From Morella rubra (taxonomy: Eukaryota; Streptophyta; Magnoliopsida; Fagales; Myricaceae): a stretch of 64,000 bases of DNA. Position numbers and translations under genes: made by a program. Below, one piece after another: positions 1 to 12,089 of this stretch. Each line of letters opens with the position of its first letter. Within the stretch, counting starts at the first letter, position 1. The stretch spans positions 7,507,845 to 7,571,844 of the forward strand of contig CM025854.1 in assembly GCA_003952965.2 (NCBI GenBank), read 5' to 3'. The notes beneath the pieces were generated by a model, which was not told the DNA's origin, made no database searches, and saw only the letters and a program-made list of their open reading frames with translations.

Positions 1-1017
1 GGGGTGGTGTAATTTCCCGCAAAATGCAAGGCTGTTTCCCAAAGAAGGATCCGAATGAACACGAAGATCACGTGGTGGATTTTGAAGTGGGTCAATCATC
101 ACCCGTGACACCTCCCTCAGAGTCCACGGCCCCAAAGAGTCTGCAGACGCTTTGATTGGTTGAATGTTTGATATTTCAAAAAATTAAAGCAGCACAGTAA
201 CGTGTCACATGTCACGATCACGGGGAAACTTGTTCCATCTTTTCCAACCAATCCAATTTCGCCACGTGCGATTACTCATCGTGCGGTGCTCCTTTTAAGG
301 CCACCACCTTACTTGCAACTCTTTCCGTGTGGAACGGAAGTTCTATCGGCTCCCATTCATTATTCACTTGTATACCCCTTTTTCTCTCTCTCCCTTTTTT
401 TTTTTTAATAACTTTTTTTTCTAAGTGTTTTGTTTTTCTTTTTTAATCACAAGGTTATTTTGCAAATTGCGTAGGAGGAACAAAATCAGCTAAACTAAAA
501 AGTTATTTCCACTTTCATTGAGAGATTGAATATTCATATAAGGGGGTACCAAAAAAGCAATAATTTCTGTATACTTTTTTTATAAGTAGTAAAGGTAAAT
601 CTTATATACACAACTTATTATTATATTTAAGAATTTAAGATTTTAGTTTAAATATATTTTTCATCAATAAACTTTTGGACTTAAAAGACATTTTGCACCT
701 CTCACTGTCAATTTGGTTATATAACATTTCTCAACTGCTAAATGTATTCACTTTGTATCTTACACAGTTAATTTAGACGTAAATTGATAATTTAAATCAA
801 TAAAATGATAATTTTACTATCATATTTTGTGAGAGTCAATTGTCATTTTAATGGTCAAAAATCTCAATTTCTATCCAAATTAACAATGAAGGGTAAAGAG
901 TACACACGTGGAAGTTGAAAAAAAATATATAATTAAATGATAATTTAAGGTGCAAGTGTCATAATCCCAATATTTGATGGACACAATATATTTTTTTTCT
1001 AATATTTTTATACATAC
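1..1017. other. AT-rich spacer
   Basis: No gene is recognised here. The first 400 bases are less AT-rich and contain CACGTG near 70. A short reading frame at 202-408 has no recognisable domain and ends in a T-rich run. The rest is AT-rich spacer with homopolymer runs. Confidence 0.5.
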
Positions 1018-1020
1018 TAA

Positions 1021-1421
1021 GGTGATGTTCTGCGACTAAAAAAATTCACTTTTTGGTTACATTTTTCAAGTACAAAAAAAAAAAATTACAACCAAACATC
1101 TAAAATCTCGAAAAATTCAATACAAATTCAAACAGCTTTTCACACAAACTCTAATATTTTTTGTAAAAAAAAATTATATCAAATATTCTCTCCATATTTT
1201 TTCTCCAAATTCTAATATTTTTTTATTAAAAAATTTATCAAATCATCTATCTCTATACTTTTTATAAACTCTAATAAAAATCAATCTACAATCAAATATT
1301 TTTAAAAAATTTCACTAACTTTTTACAACCAATCCCAATAAAAACTTCAATCTACCTAAATATTCAAACCACTATCAAATCTTCTACAAATTTGAAGGAT
1401 TTTTTACGACAGAACATCACC
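1021..1421. mobile_element. Tourist/Harbinger-like MITE
   Basis: A 401-bp non-coding element with perfect 12-bp terminal inverted repeats (GGTGATGTTCTG at the left, CAGAACATCACC at the right). It is flanked by TAA on both sides (1018-1020 and 1422-1424). A 3-bp TAA/TTA target duplication is what the PIF/Harbinger superfamily makes. The inside is AT-rich and has no coding capacity. Related AT-rich sequence recurs elsewhere in the window, for example at 36588-36961. Confidence 0.8.
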
Positions 1422-1786
1422 TAAACACAAAATAACATCTAGCGTATGATAATTTTGTAAGTAAACTATGACTATGTATTTTAAGAATTATCCTTAGTTT
1501 TATCATAAAGAAGATCTTGGAAGCAAAACTTGTTTTTTTTTCTGCTAAAAAAGGAAACTACAAATAACACAAAACATTCTTATGTTTATTAGGTCGAGCT
1601 TGCAATAGTTAGGGAGTGTTGTAAAAATTGAGGAGATTAAAGTTTTATTAAGTTTTATGGGAAAGTAGTGAAAAAAAGTAGAATTTTTATAAGAGTTGGT
1701 GAAAAAGTAAAGAGAGAGAATATTTGATTATGACTGGTGCGTTTGTCATTTTGACCTCATAAAATAATTACAATATAATATTTCTC

Positions 1787-2218
1787 AGTGGCGGAACTAG
1801 GACTTAAGTTGAGAGGGTTGACTTTTTTTTATAAAAACTTATCCATTATCTAAACAAAACAAAACAAAACGAAACGAAAATTCATCAAACCAATTCACTA
1901 ATCAAAATTAAGAACAATAACCTTCAACAAATCACAATTGACTATGTGTAAATAAACAATCCCAAAATCGAATTTAACATAAATTGAGCAAAAATTTATA
2001 GCTTAAGCTCACAAAGTGTCCCGTAAAAATGTTTTCGATATTAGGAAAAAGATTTTCCCTCATTTTTTAACTATTCTACAACAACTTTTTAGCAGTCTAA
2101 GAGGAAAATTATTTTATTAGGAATATTGCTTGCAAAGAAAAAAAAAAAAAAAAAAAAGAGAGACAAAAAAACTAAAGGGGGGCAGCCGTCCTGGCTTACC
2201 TCCCATGCATCCGCCACT
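1787..2218. mobile_element. hAT-like MITE
   Basis: A 432-bp non-coding element bounded by AGTGGCGGA and its inverse TCCGCCACT. The flanking 8-mers TATTTCTC (1779-1786) and AAATTCTC (2219-2226) match at six of eight positions, which fits a decayed hAT target duplication. An A-run near the right end is followed by a GC-richer tail. It interrupts older AT-rich repeat sequence that continues on both sides. Confidence 0.6.
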
Positions 2219-2333
2219 AAATTCTCTCTCATTCCATCAAATCACTACTTTTTATTATAATAAATATAAAAAATTTTATTCAAATAATCTTTCTTAACGT
2301 TTTCATCCATTCTAATACCCAAAATTTTACCAT

Positions 2334-2760
2334 TCAAACACATCCGTTCGAATAGGAAGGGAAGTGTAAAAGGAAGATTTCAAAGGGAGAAGAAATCAAA
2401 GGGCCGGGTGAGAACATAACTTCTTGTTGCCTAAAGGGCTGTTGAAGAAAGTCTACGGAATGCTCCCCGGTGGTTTCGGCCCCGGAATTCTGGTTATAAT
2501 AGATGCTGACTAAGTTAAGAACCATTGCTTCTCTTTCATGAATCATGGCTTCCTACTTTTTTATTTATTCATTAAGAAATTCGAAAAACACGGGTGTGGT
2601 GCCCACTTTGGTCGTGTTGCCTACCTGCAGGACGGCACGTCAAATATCAAAGAAAACGTCAGAGCCGGTAATGCTGACGCCTTCTACGCCTGGAGGAAGT
2701 TCGACCATTTCATCCCACGAGTGTTTGGCAAGTGGGTTTGTGGTGTTACTACCACCATTC
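2334..2760 (-). other. unidentified coding-like island
   Basis: This stretch is clearly less AT-rich than its surroundings. On the minus strand it holds a 70-codon open frame (2334-2546). Just upstream, in another stretch, is an open segment that includes the residues VELPPGVEGVSITGSDVFF and then meets a stop. The two are not joined by an obvious intron. I do not recognise the protein. A decayed exon pair of a host gene or a captured gene fragment would fit. An open frame also exists on the plus strand, so the coding strand is not certain. Confidence 0.25.
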
Positions 2761-3480
2761 AAATATATATCCCTCTACTGGATTTTATCTACCCACCAAG
2801 TACTTGCAGAGAAGTTTCTCGTTCTAATTTTAATAATTTTTTACAAATTTTAAATTCTTTTTTTTTTTTGTGTTTTTTTTTTAAAAAAAATTTTGAGTTT
2901 GTAAAAAATATTAGAGTCGGTGAAAAATTAGCAGTGATTTAAAAAAAAAAAAAAAATCTTAACATCCAAAAATAGGCTAAAAGAATCACAATTTGTTTTT
3001 GGTGTCCATCTAAACAGGCCAAATATCTAACAAATTTTTTTCTCAAAAGACAAAAAAGTTATTATCTACTGCTGGTCTCATCAAATGAAACCTGTGGCCA
3101 CTAATATTATTTTTCTAAAAAATTACTAAAATATCTATATAAAATTTTTAAAACTCCTGAACATACTGAGGGTGTATAATTTTAAATATTAAAATCATAA
3201 TTTAGCATAGAAAAAAATTCTAGATTTTATCTATTGACGCACTGGTATTAGTTTAATTTGAAGTTGATTTTTTCATTTAGTTCTGGTGGACTTGAGAGAG
3301 AAGTAAAATGATTATATAAAGTAGAGAAAAACACAAAATAAATAAATTTTGTTTTATTTTTTTAACCAAAATAACATTGCAGTCAGTCTTTCAATCTAAA
3401 ATAAATTTATGCATTTTTTTTTCAAACTTATACACTAAAGTCATCCATATTTTTAAATACTATTTTCTTTCATTATTTTC
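2761..3480. other. AT-rich spacer with MITE-like debris
   Basis: There is no coding sequence. The segment around 2820-2950 has long T and A runs and phrases (AGAGTCGGTGAAAAA and similar) shared with AT-rich repeats near 1620, 8200, 15540 and 21720. It looks like remains of the same small transposon family. Confidence 0.4.
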
Positions 3481-3730
3481 TACGCCTTTAACCACTAGCT
3501 AGAGATTTGGACTTATTACGTACGTGGTACATACGTGTGTATAAAAGTACAGTCCACATGCGATGAAAATCTGAACAACCGAAAGAAAGCGCTCGTGCGG
3601 AACAGTAAATAAGGAGCTGGTTACAAGGAGGACCCCACAAACCCGAGGCAATATCGTAAATTCGACGGAGAAACCGTGGGCAGTGTCGAACGAGGAAATG
3701 AATGAGAGAGAGTTTTCCTGATGCAAAGAA

Positions 3731-3736
3731 CACGTG
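3731..3736. promoter_or_regulatory. G-box (CACGTG) upstream of JAZ
   Basis: A palindromic CACGTG in the context AACACGTGTT lies about 430 bp before the JAZ start codon. In characterised plants MYC2-type bHLH factors bind G-boxes in JAZ promoters, which closes the jasmonate feedback loop. Use of this particular site is inferred from position and motif only. Confidence 0.5.
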
Positions 3737-3997
3737 TTTGAAATAAGAAGAGGCCGACAGAAGAAAACGACAGAAGATAACAATAAAAAAAAATGTCCTC
3801 GTAAAGTCGTAGCGGAAGCCCGAAGGTGCGAGGAAGAAGCTCAAAAAGCACCCATATATTCCTCGTGCTTTTAACAAATTGATAATAAACGAATAATTGT
3901 TTATAAATTTAAATATAACTCTAATTCAACAGATACAAGTCTCACGGAGAAGATAGCAGAACGCCAGACGGAGGCATAGATTAAAGTACAGAGTCCT

Positions 3998-4050
3998 CTC
4001 CCGCTCTCTCTCTCGCTCGCTCGCTCGCTCTTTCTCTCTCTCTCTATCTA
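3998..4050 (+). repeat. CT/GCTC microsatellite in JAZ leader
   Basis: A pyrimidine-rich tract of CTCTCT, repeated CGCT units and more CTCTCT lies about 120-170 bp before the JAZ start codon, probably in the 5' untranslated leader. CT-rich leaders are common in plant genes. No reading frame crosses it. Confidence 0.7.
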
Positions 4051-4166
4051 TGAGCTCACAGAAACCGAGGCCTTCGATTTCTCTACGTAATTATTCTCTC
4101 AACCTCTAAAGTGCTTCCGCATTCAATTTTCTCGTGTTTTGGTTCGCCGTTGGATTGTTGCGAAAG

Positions 4167-6474
4167 ATGTCGAGCTCCCGGGAGTTTTCGGAATTCGGCG
4201 GGCAGAGGCCCGCGAAGGTGCTGGAGAAGCCGAGCTTCTCTCAGACGTGTAGCCTGCTGAGTCAGTACCTGAAGGAGAAGGGTTCCTTTGGCGATCTTAG
4301 ACTCGGGATGACATGCAGCGTCGAAGGAAACGGTGCGGTTTGTTATTTTCTATATTTTTCTGGGTCGGTTCATTTCGATTTTTGGTATAACGGAGAATTT
4401 CCGATTTTCAAGCTTAAGCAAGTCGAGCGGTTGTAGTTAGGCTGAGTTTCCGGATACTCCATGTTTCTCGTGCTTAGGTGATGGTTCTCATTGGCGTGTG
4501 TTGAACCATCTAATTCCATTTTCCTTATGTGATATTCTAAGAAACCCTGAAGTCAGAAATTAGATCTGTAAGCTTTTTCTATCTAATATTCAAAAAAGAT
4601 GATAAATAACGATATTCCATTTAATGGTTCAGAACTGGGGGAACTTCCCCTCGTTTCTCTCATCAGACACCCCCAATTCAAATTTTGCTTTTCTTTCTCG
4701 GGAAAATGGAAATGAGGTTGTAGCCAGAATGCTTTTATATTTTCTCTTCAATTTCCGTCTCACTTTTGTTAGTGAAATAATTCTTCATCTTCTGTCGGTA
4801 AGAGACTTGGTCTTGGTCCTGGGAAATTTCGATATAGCTAGATAGCCACTGCTTAGTTGTTCATGAAACATAGTAATTTGGTTCTTGTCACAAGTCCCTT
4901 TTTATTTATTTCTTTTTGCCCTTCAGGATTAGAAAATGATGTGTAGAATTGTAACAGGTACAGCAGAGATGTACCGTCAGACAGCACCAACGATGAATTT
5001 ATTTCCAATTAAGGAGAAATTTGGTGAGGTTTCGGCTTTACATGCCGCGGCGGCTGGGAACCTTCAACCTATGGATTTGTTCCCTCAACCAGCTGGGTTT
5101 GCTGCCTCCTTATCCAATGAGGAGGTCCCAAAGACTACTGCTGACTCAAAGTGAGCTCAGATACTACCCTTTTATGGCCTTTTAAATAAGTCTCTTGAAT
5201 ACTCGTATTCAGTATTTTGGCAAAATAGGTTAAAGACTCTCTAGATTTTCTAGCATAAGCAAACATGTTCTAGTTGTTTTACCTGTGCCTCATTATTTCG
5301 TTAGAAATGTGCACTCGGAGTTTCATGAATTAAATTTGCTAGCTGCTTAATTTGATGAGCACCATAAACAATTTGTTAATTGGAACAAAGAAGCTATGAT
5401 ATGGTGTACTAGAAGAGAAACTTTTGTTGTACTTATCTAATTGTAACATATGTTTATTGTGCAGCAGAGCGAACTTGTCTGCCTCAGCAGATTCTAAAAG
5501 AGCCCAAATGACAATATTCTATGGTGGGCAAGTAATCGTGTTCAATGATTTTCCAGCTGAGAAGGCAAAGGAAGTCATGCTCTTAGCGGGCAAGGGAAGC
5601 TCCCAGAGCAACACCAACAACCAGCATGCTTCTACTGCATCTAACTTGCCCAGGAATTCAGTTGATTCCAGCAGTTCAATTGCTAACAGCTCTAGTATCG
5701 TTCCTCCTAATTTTGGCAATAAGCCGGTTCACGAGCACGTTCAACCACCCCCTCAACCCCTTGCTTGTGGTAATTATTTCATTTGGTTACTGTATGTCTC
5801 TTTGCTGAGTGCAAAAGATGGAGTGTCCAGAGCATCTGGTTCATTTTTTCTTATCCTGTTTCTCCTTTTCAATGGCAGAGTTACCAATTGCAAGGAGAGC
5901 TTCACTGCACCGGTTCTTGGAGAAGAGGAAAGATAGGTAGGCATTTTTGAAAAAATAATACAGGAATATCATTTTGGAAAAATTTGACCGTCCCATATGT
6001 TTCTGCAAATTTAGCTGCAGATGTATTAAAGAAAACAGTTCTAGTTGTCTAGGGGGATTGGAGTGCTCTATTATTTCCCCTTCCTATTTTTCCTGGTTTC
6101 CTTGGTGGAATCAGTCATTCTTGATTATTTCCATCAAGTTTTGATGAATTACATTTCAGTAGGTTTAGGTTATAGCTGAGTCTTCCCTGGGGAGATTAGT
6201 ACTGTCTATCATTGTATCAATGACAAAACAGAGTTGCGGAATTCTCTTTCAAAATAATATTCATTTGTGGCAGACTGCTGTACCTAAAAGCATACAATCT
6301 AGCAGTGACTTTACGTTTGTGGTCCAAATAATTGATCTCTCCTATTTTGCTTTATGACATTTCTTCAGGTTCACAGCCAGAGCACCGTACCAAACAAGCA
6401 ACCCAACAGCAGCCCCCACCAAGCCAGATGAAAGCAAGTCATGGCTCGGCCTGGCTGCTCAATCACTGAAGTAG
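4167..6474 (+). CDS. JAZ repressor, TIFY10 type (5 exons)
   Basis: Exons 4167-4332, 4958-5150, 5465-5769, 5879-5936 and 6369-6474 join in frame through GT-AG introns to give 275 residues. The N-terminus has a JAZ1/2/5/6-like segment ([18 protein letters not shown]) resembling the cryptic MYC2-interaction domain. The TIFY motif is at about residues 136-139, starting the ZIM domain used for NINJA binding and dimerisation. The Jas motif is split: [19 protein letters not shown] closes exon 4 and FTARAPYQ opens exon 5. This is the degron for COI1-jasmonate and the MYC-binding helix. JAZ proteins act in the nucleus as jasmonate-removable repressors. I chose the ATG at 4167, not the in-frame one at 4134, because family N-termini begin with a similar MSSS-type sequence. 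The protein clearly belongs to the TIFY10/JAZ1-like clade, but the exact orthologue number cannot be assigned. Confidence 0.93.
5937..6368 (+). promoter_or_regulatory. Jas intron with in-frame stop
   Basis: This 432-bp intron begins GTAGGC after the second base of an Arg codon and ends TTCTTCAG. If it is retained, the frame meets TAG at 5938-5940. The protein would then stop right after the KRKDR of the Jas motif and lose the FTARAPYQ part. Known plant JAZ genes have an intron at this place, and its retention gives jasmonate-resistant repressors. That this gene does the same is inferred. Confidence 0.7.
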
Positions 6475-7063
6475 TTAATCAATTTCGTTTCTAGGCATTT
6501 ATAATTCAAGCCTACTGTCCTTTTTCGTTTGGTGGGTTTTATCTCTGCTAATGCTATTTATTTAGGGTTCCGTCCTCATATTTCCCTTTTGGTAGCTTTG
6601 GCTTCGGCACTAGGGAGCCACAGCCTTACATCTAACTGTGATGAATCTTTTAGTTGTTGTAATTACATTTAATGCAATCATCTTAAGGACTGATAATTTT
6701 GAATGAATGAATGAAACTACCCTTATCTTTCAATTAATATCTTCTTTGTATATTTATTTAGAATGGTTTAAAGCATCTCTTCATTTTAATGGCAGCAGAT
6801 GGAAGCTCTTATGGTCACGTCTAGAGGGAGTAAAATACTTCTTCTAGTTGGAGAAAATAACTCATAGTTTAACGTCACCACAAATCTTAATAGCTACAAT
6901 TTTTTTAATGTTTTATGTGTCGAAGTGTCATATGATGTTATTAGGAAAATGTTGAAAACCTGTCCAATAATTGAACCCCAGTGGATGATTGGAAACGACC
7001 CCTATTTTTTTTTTCTTTTCTTTTTTCTCTTCGCGTGCATTATTGAAAAGGTTCACTTTTGAT

Positions 7064-7091
7064 CCTGAACCTGAACCTGAACCTGAACCTG
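7064..7091. repeat. CCTGAA hexamer repeat
   Basis: About four and a half perfect copies of CCTGAA in tandem. On the plus strand it would encode Pro-Glu dipeptides and on the minus strand Ser-Gly, but neither frame belongs to a recognisable gene. Confidence 0.85.
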
Positions 7092-7964
7092 TTGAACAAT
7101 CAACCCGATGTAAACGAAGTGAGCACAAAAAACATACTATTAAAACATCTGTGAGTGGTGGAGTTGCGAGGCACGCGGGTTTGAAACTTGGACGTCGGAT
7201 TTGGTTTTATTTCAAGACGATATGATATAAAAAGAACACCTTTTTTTGAAAAAAATATAATTATCTAGGACCACATGCAAGGACGAGTCAGTAAGTAGGA
7301 AAAATTAGGCGGTATAGCTTTGCGTCCACACCAAAGAAAAATCTCTCCCCATCGCTTTGTAGATATTGTCACGTTGTTCACATCCGACCAAAAACGCGTT
7401 TTATATTGAAATAAACGAGAAAGCACGAATCCCGGCCTTATACGATTTTAACGATCTTCTTCGTTAAGATATGGTCGTGATCACATGCTTGTTTCGGTGG
7501 TGGTAGGGTCGGTCTTCCTTCCACCTCTTCTTTCCTCTTTTTTTGTTCAAATTTCTTCCTTTCTCGTACGTCGGTGTATTCTCATGCGTTGGATTGCCGA
7601 CTTTCCAATCAAACAAACAATTGAATTCCCATGACGACAAGGCACCGATTCTGAGCCCATGGCCATGATGTTTAGGTCTTGTGGTCCAGGGCATAGCTAG
7701 TTGGGTTGTTAGCTGCCTAAATGTTGTCGGGGGGGCCTATGATGGCATGACAATCGAGGCACTCGTACTTGGACGGTTGCTTTGAAGCCTTTGAACTCGA
7801 TCCCTTTACTTGTAGTTGAGCGTCATGAACCTCCTTAAAGGAGGAGCTCATAAGTACTCGTACGGTATGTCTTTACAATTTTGGATAACTAGTGGCCAGT
7901 GGGTGGGATAAGAAATCCGCTTTTACGCATGCAATATTGTTGTGATTGTGCAGAAGAGAAGGAT

Positions 7965-8070
7965 CAGCTTTGCTATAATGGGAGTAGATGTTAGAATTCA
8001 ACGAGGAATGAAAAAGATAAGCCATAATTCTTACATTTCCTAGGAACAGCTTTGCTATAATGGGAGTAGA
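7965..8070 (+). repeat. 24-bp direct repeat pair
   Basis: A 24-bp sequence beginning CAGCTTTGCTATAATGGG occurs identically at 7965-7988 and 8047-8070, 82 bp apart. Both copies are followed by GTAGATGTTAG-like sequence, the second after a few extra bases. It looks like a local tandem duplication, with no known role. Confidence 0.8.
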
Positions 8071-10946
8071 GGTAGATGTTAGGGAGCAGGTAGGCAACGC
8101 AAATATTTGACTCAGCCATGTGAGGAATCACAAAGGGCTACCATCTAATTAGCTAACTCTCACCGGAACCGTGTGGTGTTTGAGTGTTAAAATTTTGAAG
8201 TATTAGAGTTAGTGAAAAAGTGAAGAGAAAGATAATTTGAATTAATTTTTTTATATTTATTTGTATTAAAAATAGATTATTCAAAGAAGTAAACTTATTG
8301 GGTTAACCCATACACATCGTCTCCAAAATGGGCATAACTCTTGAAGAGATGATGGGGCCTTATAAGTCACTTTCGGATCATCTTCTTTAGCAATGTGGGA
8401 CAAAATTTTCTTTTTTATTTTTAAGTTAATTAAGGAAAAGAAGAAAGGAATCCACTTCTCTAGACGGTTTTAAAAGTGTATTTATTAAGCTAACTCTCAC
8501 ACACCATCTACAAAATGGTCTAAATGACATAACATAAAACGAATCATTTATAATATAAAAAACAAATAAAATAAACTATTTACATTTAAAATAATAATAT
8601 TTTAAAAATAATTCTTCAAGGAGATGCACAGATACTTTATCAAATTCTTATATCCAAAATCAGTTAATATATAGCATAAGGATTAGAACTTTCAGTAGAG
8701 AACGGGAATTTTCTCATTTTTGAAGCATCGGAACATGAGCTTAGCTCACATAGCGCCTATAGGCTATGTTGTATGGTCCCAATTTTAGCATCAACCTAAT
8801 GCTAATTGGGCTGTCAATAAATACCCTAACTTCGGCCGAAACAAATTATCCCAAGTGTGGAACAAAAGTCCAGTACGCTACAACTACCACTGCAAGGCGA
8901 AAGCCCATTATTTGTTGTCAGAATTGCTGCTGCTTGCTCCTGTGTCCACCTTTTGTTCTGATATTCCCAGTCTCTTTCCTTATCCTTCGTCATCGTCGGC
9001 CTGGGCAGCCTCTAAACGGAGAATGCCAGAGCTGCAAGCCAAATATTAAAACTGCATCAATCTCGGGATGGCATAAAAAGGGGTAGACCGTAGAGGAAGA
9101 AGCTCTCCTCCTGGGTGAGATTCAAATACTCGAAGAGTTCACCGAATAATGGTTTTTAGAATCCAGGATTCAAGTCACACTGTCCTCAGCATCCTGCTTT
9201 AGAATAGGGATCCGGACGATAGTTTCAGCACTCGGGAACTCAGAAATATTATGAATAAACTCCTATTTCCAAATTCCGGTTCCTTAGATTCAGAAAATGA
9301 AGATTTAGAGTTTGTTTGTATGCCTGTAGAATAAATTTTATAATTTATTTTTAGGTATTTGGTAAATTATTTTTAAATAACTGTAAAAGCTAAACAAACT
9401 AAGCTTAAAATTTTTCTTAAACAAATCCTTTTTTTTTTTTTGGGAAACATCATGGATATGTCCTATATCTATGGGCAAAATATTAATAACTCCTCCTTTA
9501 AGTTTAAAAATATTTTATTCCACCCTGTTTAAAACATTTAATCTTGGACTTATGTTTTATTTGGAAGTTAAACTACATGCAAATGACCAAAATGTCCTTT
9601 CAACTAAAAAAATAACATATAAATAAACAGTAATGTTTTAAGAAATATTGAAACTCTATTTCATTAATTAATTTATTTTGTGAATTTTTTCTTAATTTTG
9701 TCTTGAAGGCGCATTGGGGACAAATCACATCACTTTCAATTTGGACCAAAATTTAATTTTTTGGTTTCTAAAATTAAGTATTACCCTCGTAAAATGGTCA
9801 CTGCCAAAAAAAATAATTATAACGACAAAATTATCATTTTGCACATAAAAAAAATCAATGCAAAGTGCATGAAATCAATAGTTAGTGAGTGTAATATGAC
9901 AAAAATAATAGATTGAGGTGCTAAATATCAAGACTAACCTTAAAAATTTATACAAATTTATTGTCAAAAATCACAAAAAATTGTTTTAAGTAATTATTTT
10001 TTAAAAGAATAACCAAATATTAAAAAAAAAAATCCTGAAAATGTTTCAAAGAAGAAAATTTTAGGTAAAACAATAATTTTACATGTAAACAATCGGAGTC
10101 TTAATTGGTAATCGTTACGGAGCTGAGGATGGTTGGCCGTATCGAGAACACCCTTGAGCCAAAAAAACTGGACCGTTCCATATTCATCATACATGGCATT
10201 AACCCCACGGATGGAGGGCTTTTCATCATATGAATCCCCTGCCACAAGAAGGAAGACTCATTGGTTTCTTTTTCTTTTTTTCTACGCCAAAATAAAAAAA
10301 ACATGCACAACTATGAATGGACAGAGTTACAACTAAGGGGGTTTATAAAGCTGTGTTTAATTTTCTGATACTTAGTCCAGGAGGGCTTCAACCCCTCGGA
10401 CAATTTGGTCGATGGTAGATCATTCAATATCCAAGCTAGCTTTGTAATTAGTCCACGATTAATATCAAATATTCTTCTCATATCTACTAGGCCTCCAAAA
10501 TATATATAGGCTTATGGTCTCTATGGCATTTCAAGCCTCAAGGTCCTTCCGCGACAGAAACGTGGGGTGTCTTTGCCTTCTAAATGTTCTTATTGTGAAA
10601 TTTTGAATCGCTTGACCATGTTATTAGTATTGACACTTTTTCTGATCAGCCTTAGCAGATGGTTGTGCGTTTTGAATTTGGTGTCCAGTGGGAGTTCAGA
10701 TTAGAGTGTCGGAGTCTAAGATTAGATCTTCATGCCCTACCAACTTTACCGCTTTAATGTTTTTAATGTGTTTTTTTTTTTTTTTTTTAATGTATTAGTA
10801 GTTTCTTAAGCATGTTTGTATCCACTAAAAAAATAAGGTGTGATGTTTTGTTCTCTTTATTTATTTTTCTTATTTTGTATCTAATTAATGTTTGTCACTA
10901 CACTATTTCTCTGTCACAATTGAGGCATATTTAATAAAAAAAAAGT

Positions 10947-11275
10947 TCAATATAGATGGCTCAAGTAGAGGCAATCCGGAGATGTGTGGAGGAGATTGAA
11001 TTATTCGAGATGCTAAAGGTATTTTTATATCTGGTTTCTCAAATTTTTATGGCATTCGTTCGAATTTTAAAGGGGAGCTTTTAGAAATGCTTGATGGTAT
11101 TAAAATGTGTATAAATCTTGGTTATAACCACTTTCACATTGAAAGCAATTCTCTAGTGGTATCTATGGGATTCTTGGGAAGAATTGATGACGTATTTGGA
11201 TTGTCTTTCTTTTGAGATTTATCATGTCTATGGAAAGGCTAATTTCGTAGCAGATATTTTGGCTAAATCGGGTCC
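10947..11275 (+). pseudogene. LINE-type RNase H relic
   Basis: The frame starts with the signature NIDGSSRGNP. It then runs through IIRDAKG and FKGELLEMLDGIK, and ends near a segment like ANFVADILAKSG. These are the usual landmarks of the RNase H-like domain at the C-terminus of plant non-LTR retrotransposon polyproteins. An early in-frame TGA and at least one frameshift before the last block show it is dead. No RT domain, poly(A) tail or target duplication was found around it, so it is an isolated fragment. Confidence 0.7.
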
Positions 11276-12089
11276 GCAAGGATAGAACAATAATTTTGGG
11301 AAGTTAGAGATATGCCGTGCTTGTAGCTTAGATATTTATGCTCTTTCACATTTGCGCAAATAAGTCTCTCTTTTTGGTTGGTGGTTTTTGGTGTTTTTTC
11401 ATGTAGTGGGCCAAGTATTATTGTTATCACAGTATTCCTTGTCATAAGCACACATATCTAATAAATCACAGACATATCATCTTCCCAAAAAGAAAGAAAA
11501 ATAAATAAATAAATAAATAAAAAAGAGACAAATTTGGTCCTGCAATACAAACCCAAAACAGCCTTGATGAATCCATGTTCTCTGATTTCATGGCGTGCTA
11601 ATTTATTTTTGTCTTTTCCAACGTCAACGCAGAGGAGAATATTAGTCGCTCTGTAATAATTGTATTCTAAAAATAGATGAAGAAGAGGGACTAGGCTGCT
11701 GGTCAAACATAATACTAAAAGTTTCCCGAACGCCAAATTTCATCTCGTGGAAAACGGGTCGAAGTCCGCTGTGAGGCCCATGTCAAATCTTTAGAGAATT
11801 TCAAGAATCTCAGTCGTATACAGCAAGAACAAACTAAACAAAATTCCAAGGGAAAACCATAATCAAAAGAAAATATCAGAAAACTTAGTAGCTGTGTATT
11901 CCAGAAAGACTATATCAGAAGAAAATAGACCGTTCGTGCGCATATATATTAACCATACGAAGAGAGAGAAGAATGAAACAGAGATTACGAGGTTTCCTCG
12001 TATCTTCATAGGCCTTATTAAGAAACACGAAAACCAGTAAAAACAAAAAAAAAACAAAACAGAAAAACTAAATTCTTAGGTAAGACATA
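11276..12089. other. spacer downstream of PAL
   Basis: No gene is recognised. The right part, next to the PAL stop codon, should contain the PAL 3' untranslated region on the minus strand. Short minus-strand frames here (11458-11736, 11863-12057) have no domain. An AAAT/AAATA repeat lies near 11500. Confidence 0.5.

Larger units (their letters stand above)
6475..10940. other. long spacer without recognised genes
   Basis: The JAZ 3' untranslated region probably ends near 6690-6720. Beyond it I find no domain. Short open frames (7464-7694, 8766-9086, 9994-10336) lack recognisable motifs and have competing frames on both strands. Visible structure is limited to a hexamer repeat at 7064, a 24-bp direct repeat near 7965, AT-rich repeat debris around 8190-8280, and a loosely repeated phrase at about 8300 and 8490. 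Confidence 0.5.

Noticed and set aside
202-408. 68-codon frame near the left end
   Set aside because: It has no domain and ends in a Phe/Ser run made by a T/CT tract. It is probably chance.
6989-7225. Frame with (Pro-Glu) repeats
   Set aside because: The repeat is just the CCTGAA microsatellite, and the opposite strand gives an equally open (Ser-Gly) frame.
7440-7700. Frame with a CpG-containing segment (7464-7694, minus)
   Set aside because: It has no motif or splice context that would support a gene.
9060-9150. Possible tRNA-derived SINE (box-B-like GAGATTCAAATACTC after TAGACCGTAGAGG)
   Set aside because: The boxes deviate from the consensus, the cloverleaf does not form and no tail or target duplication was found.
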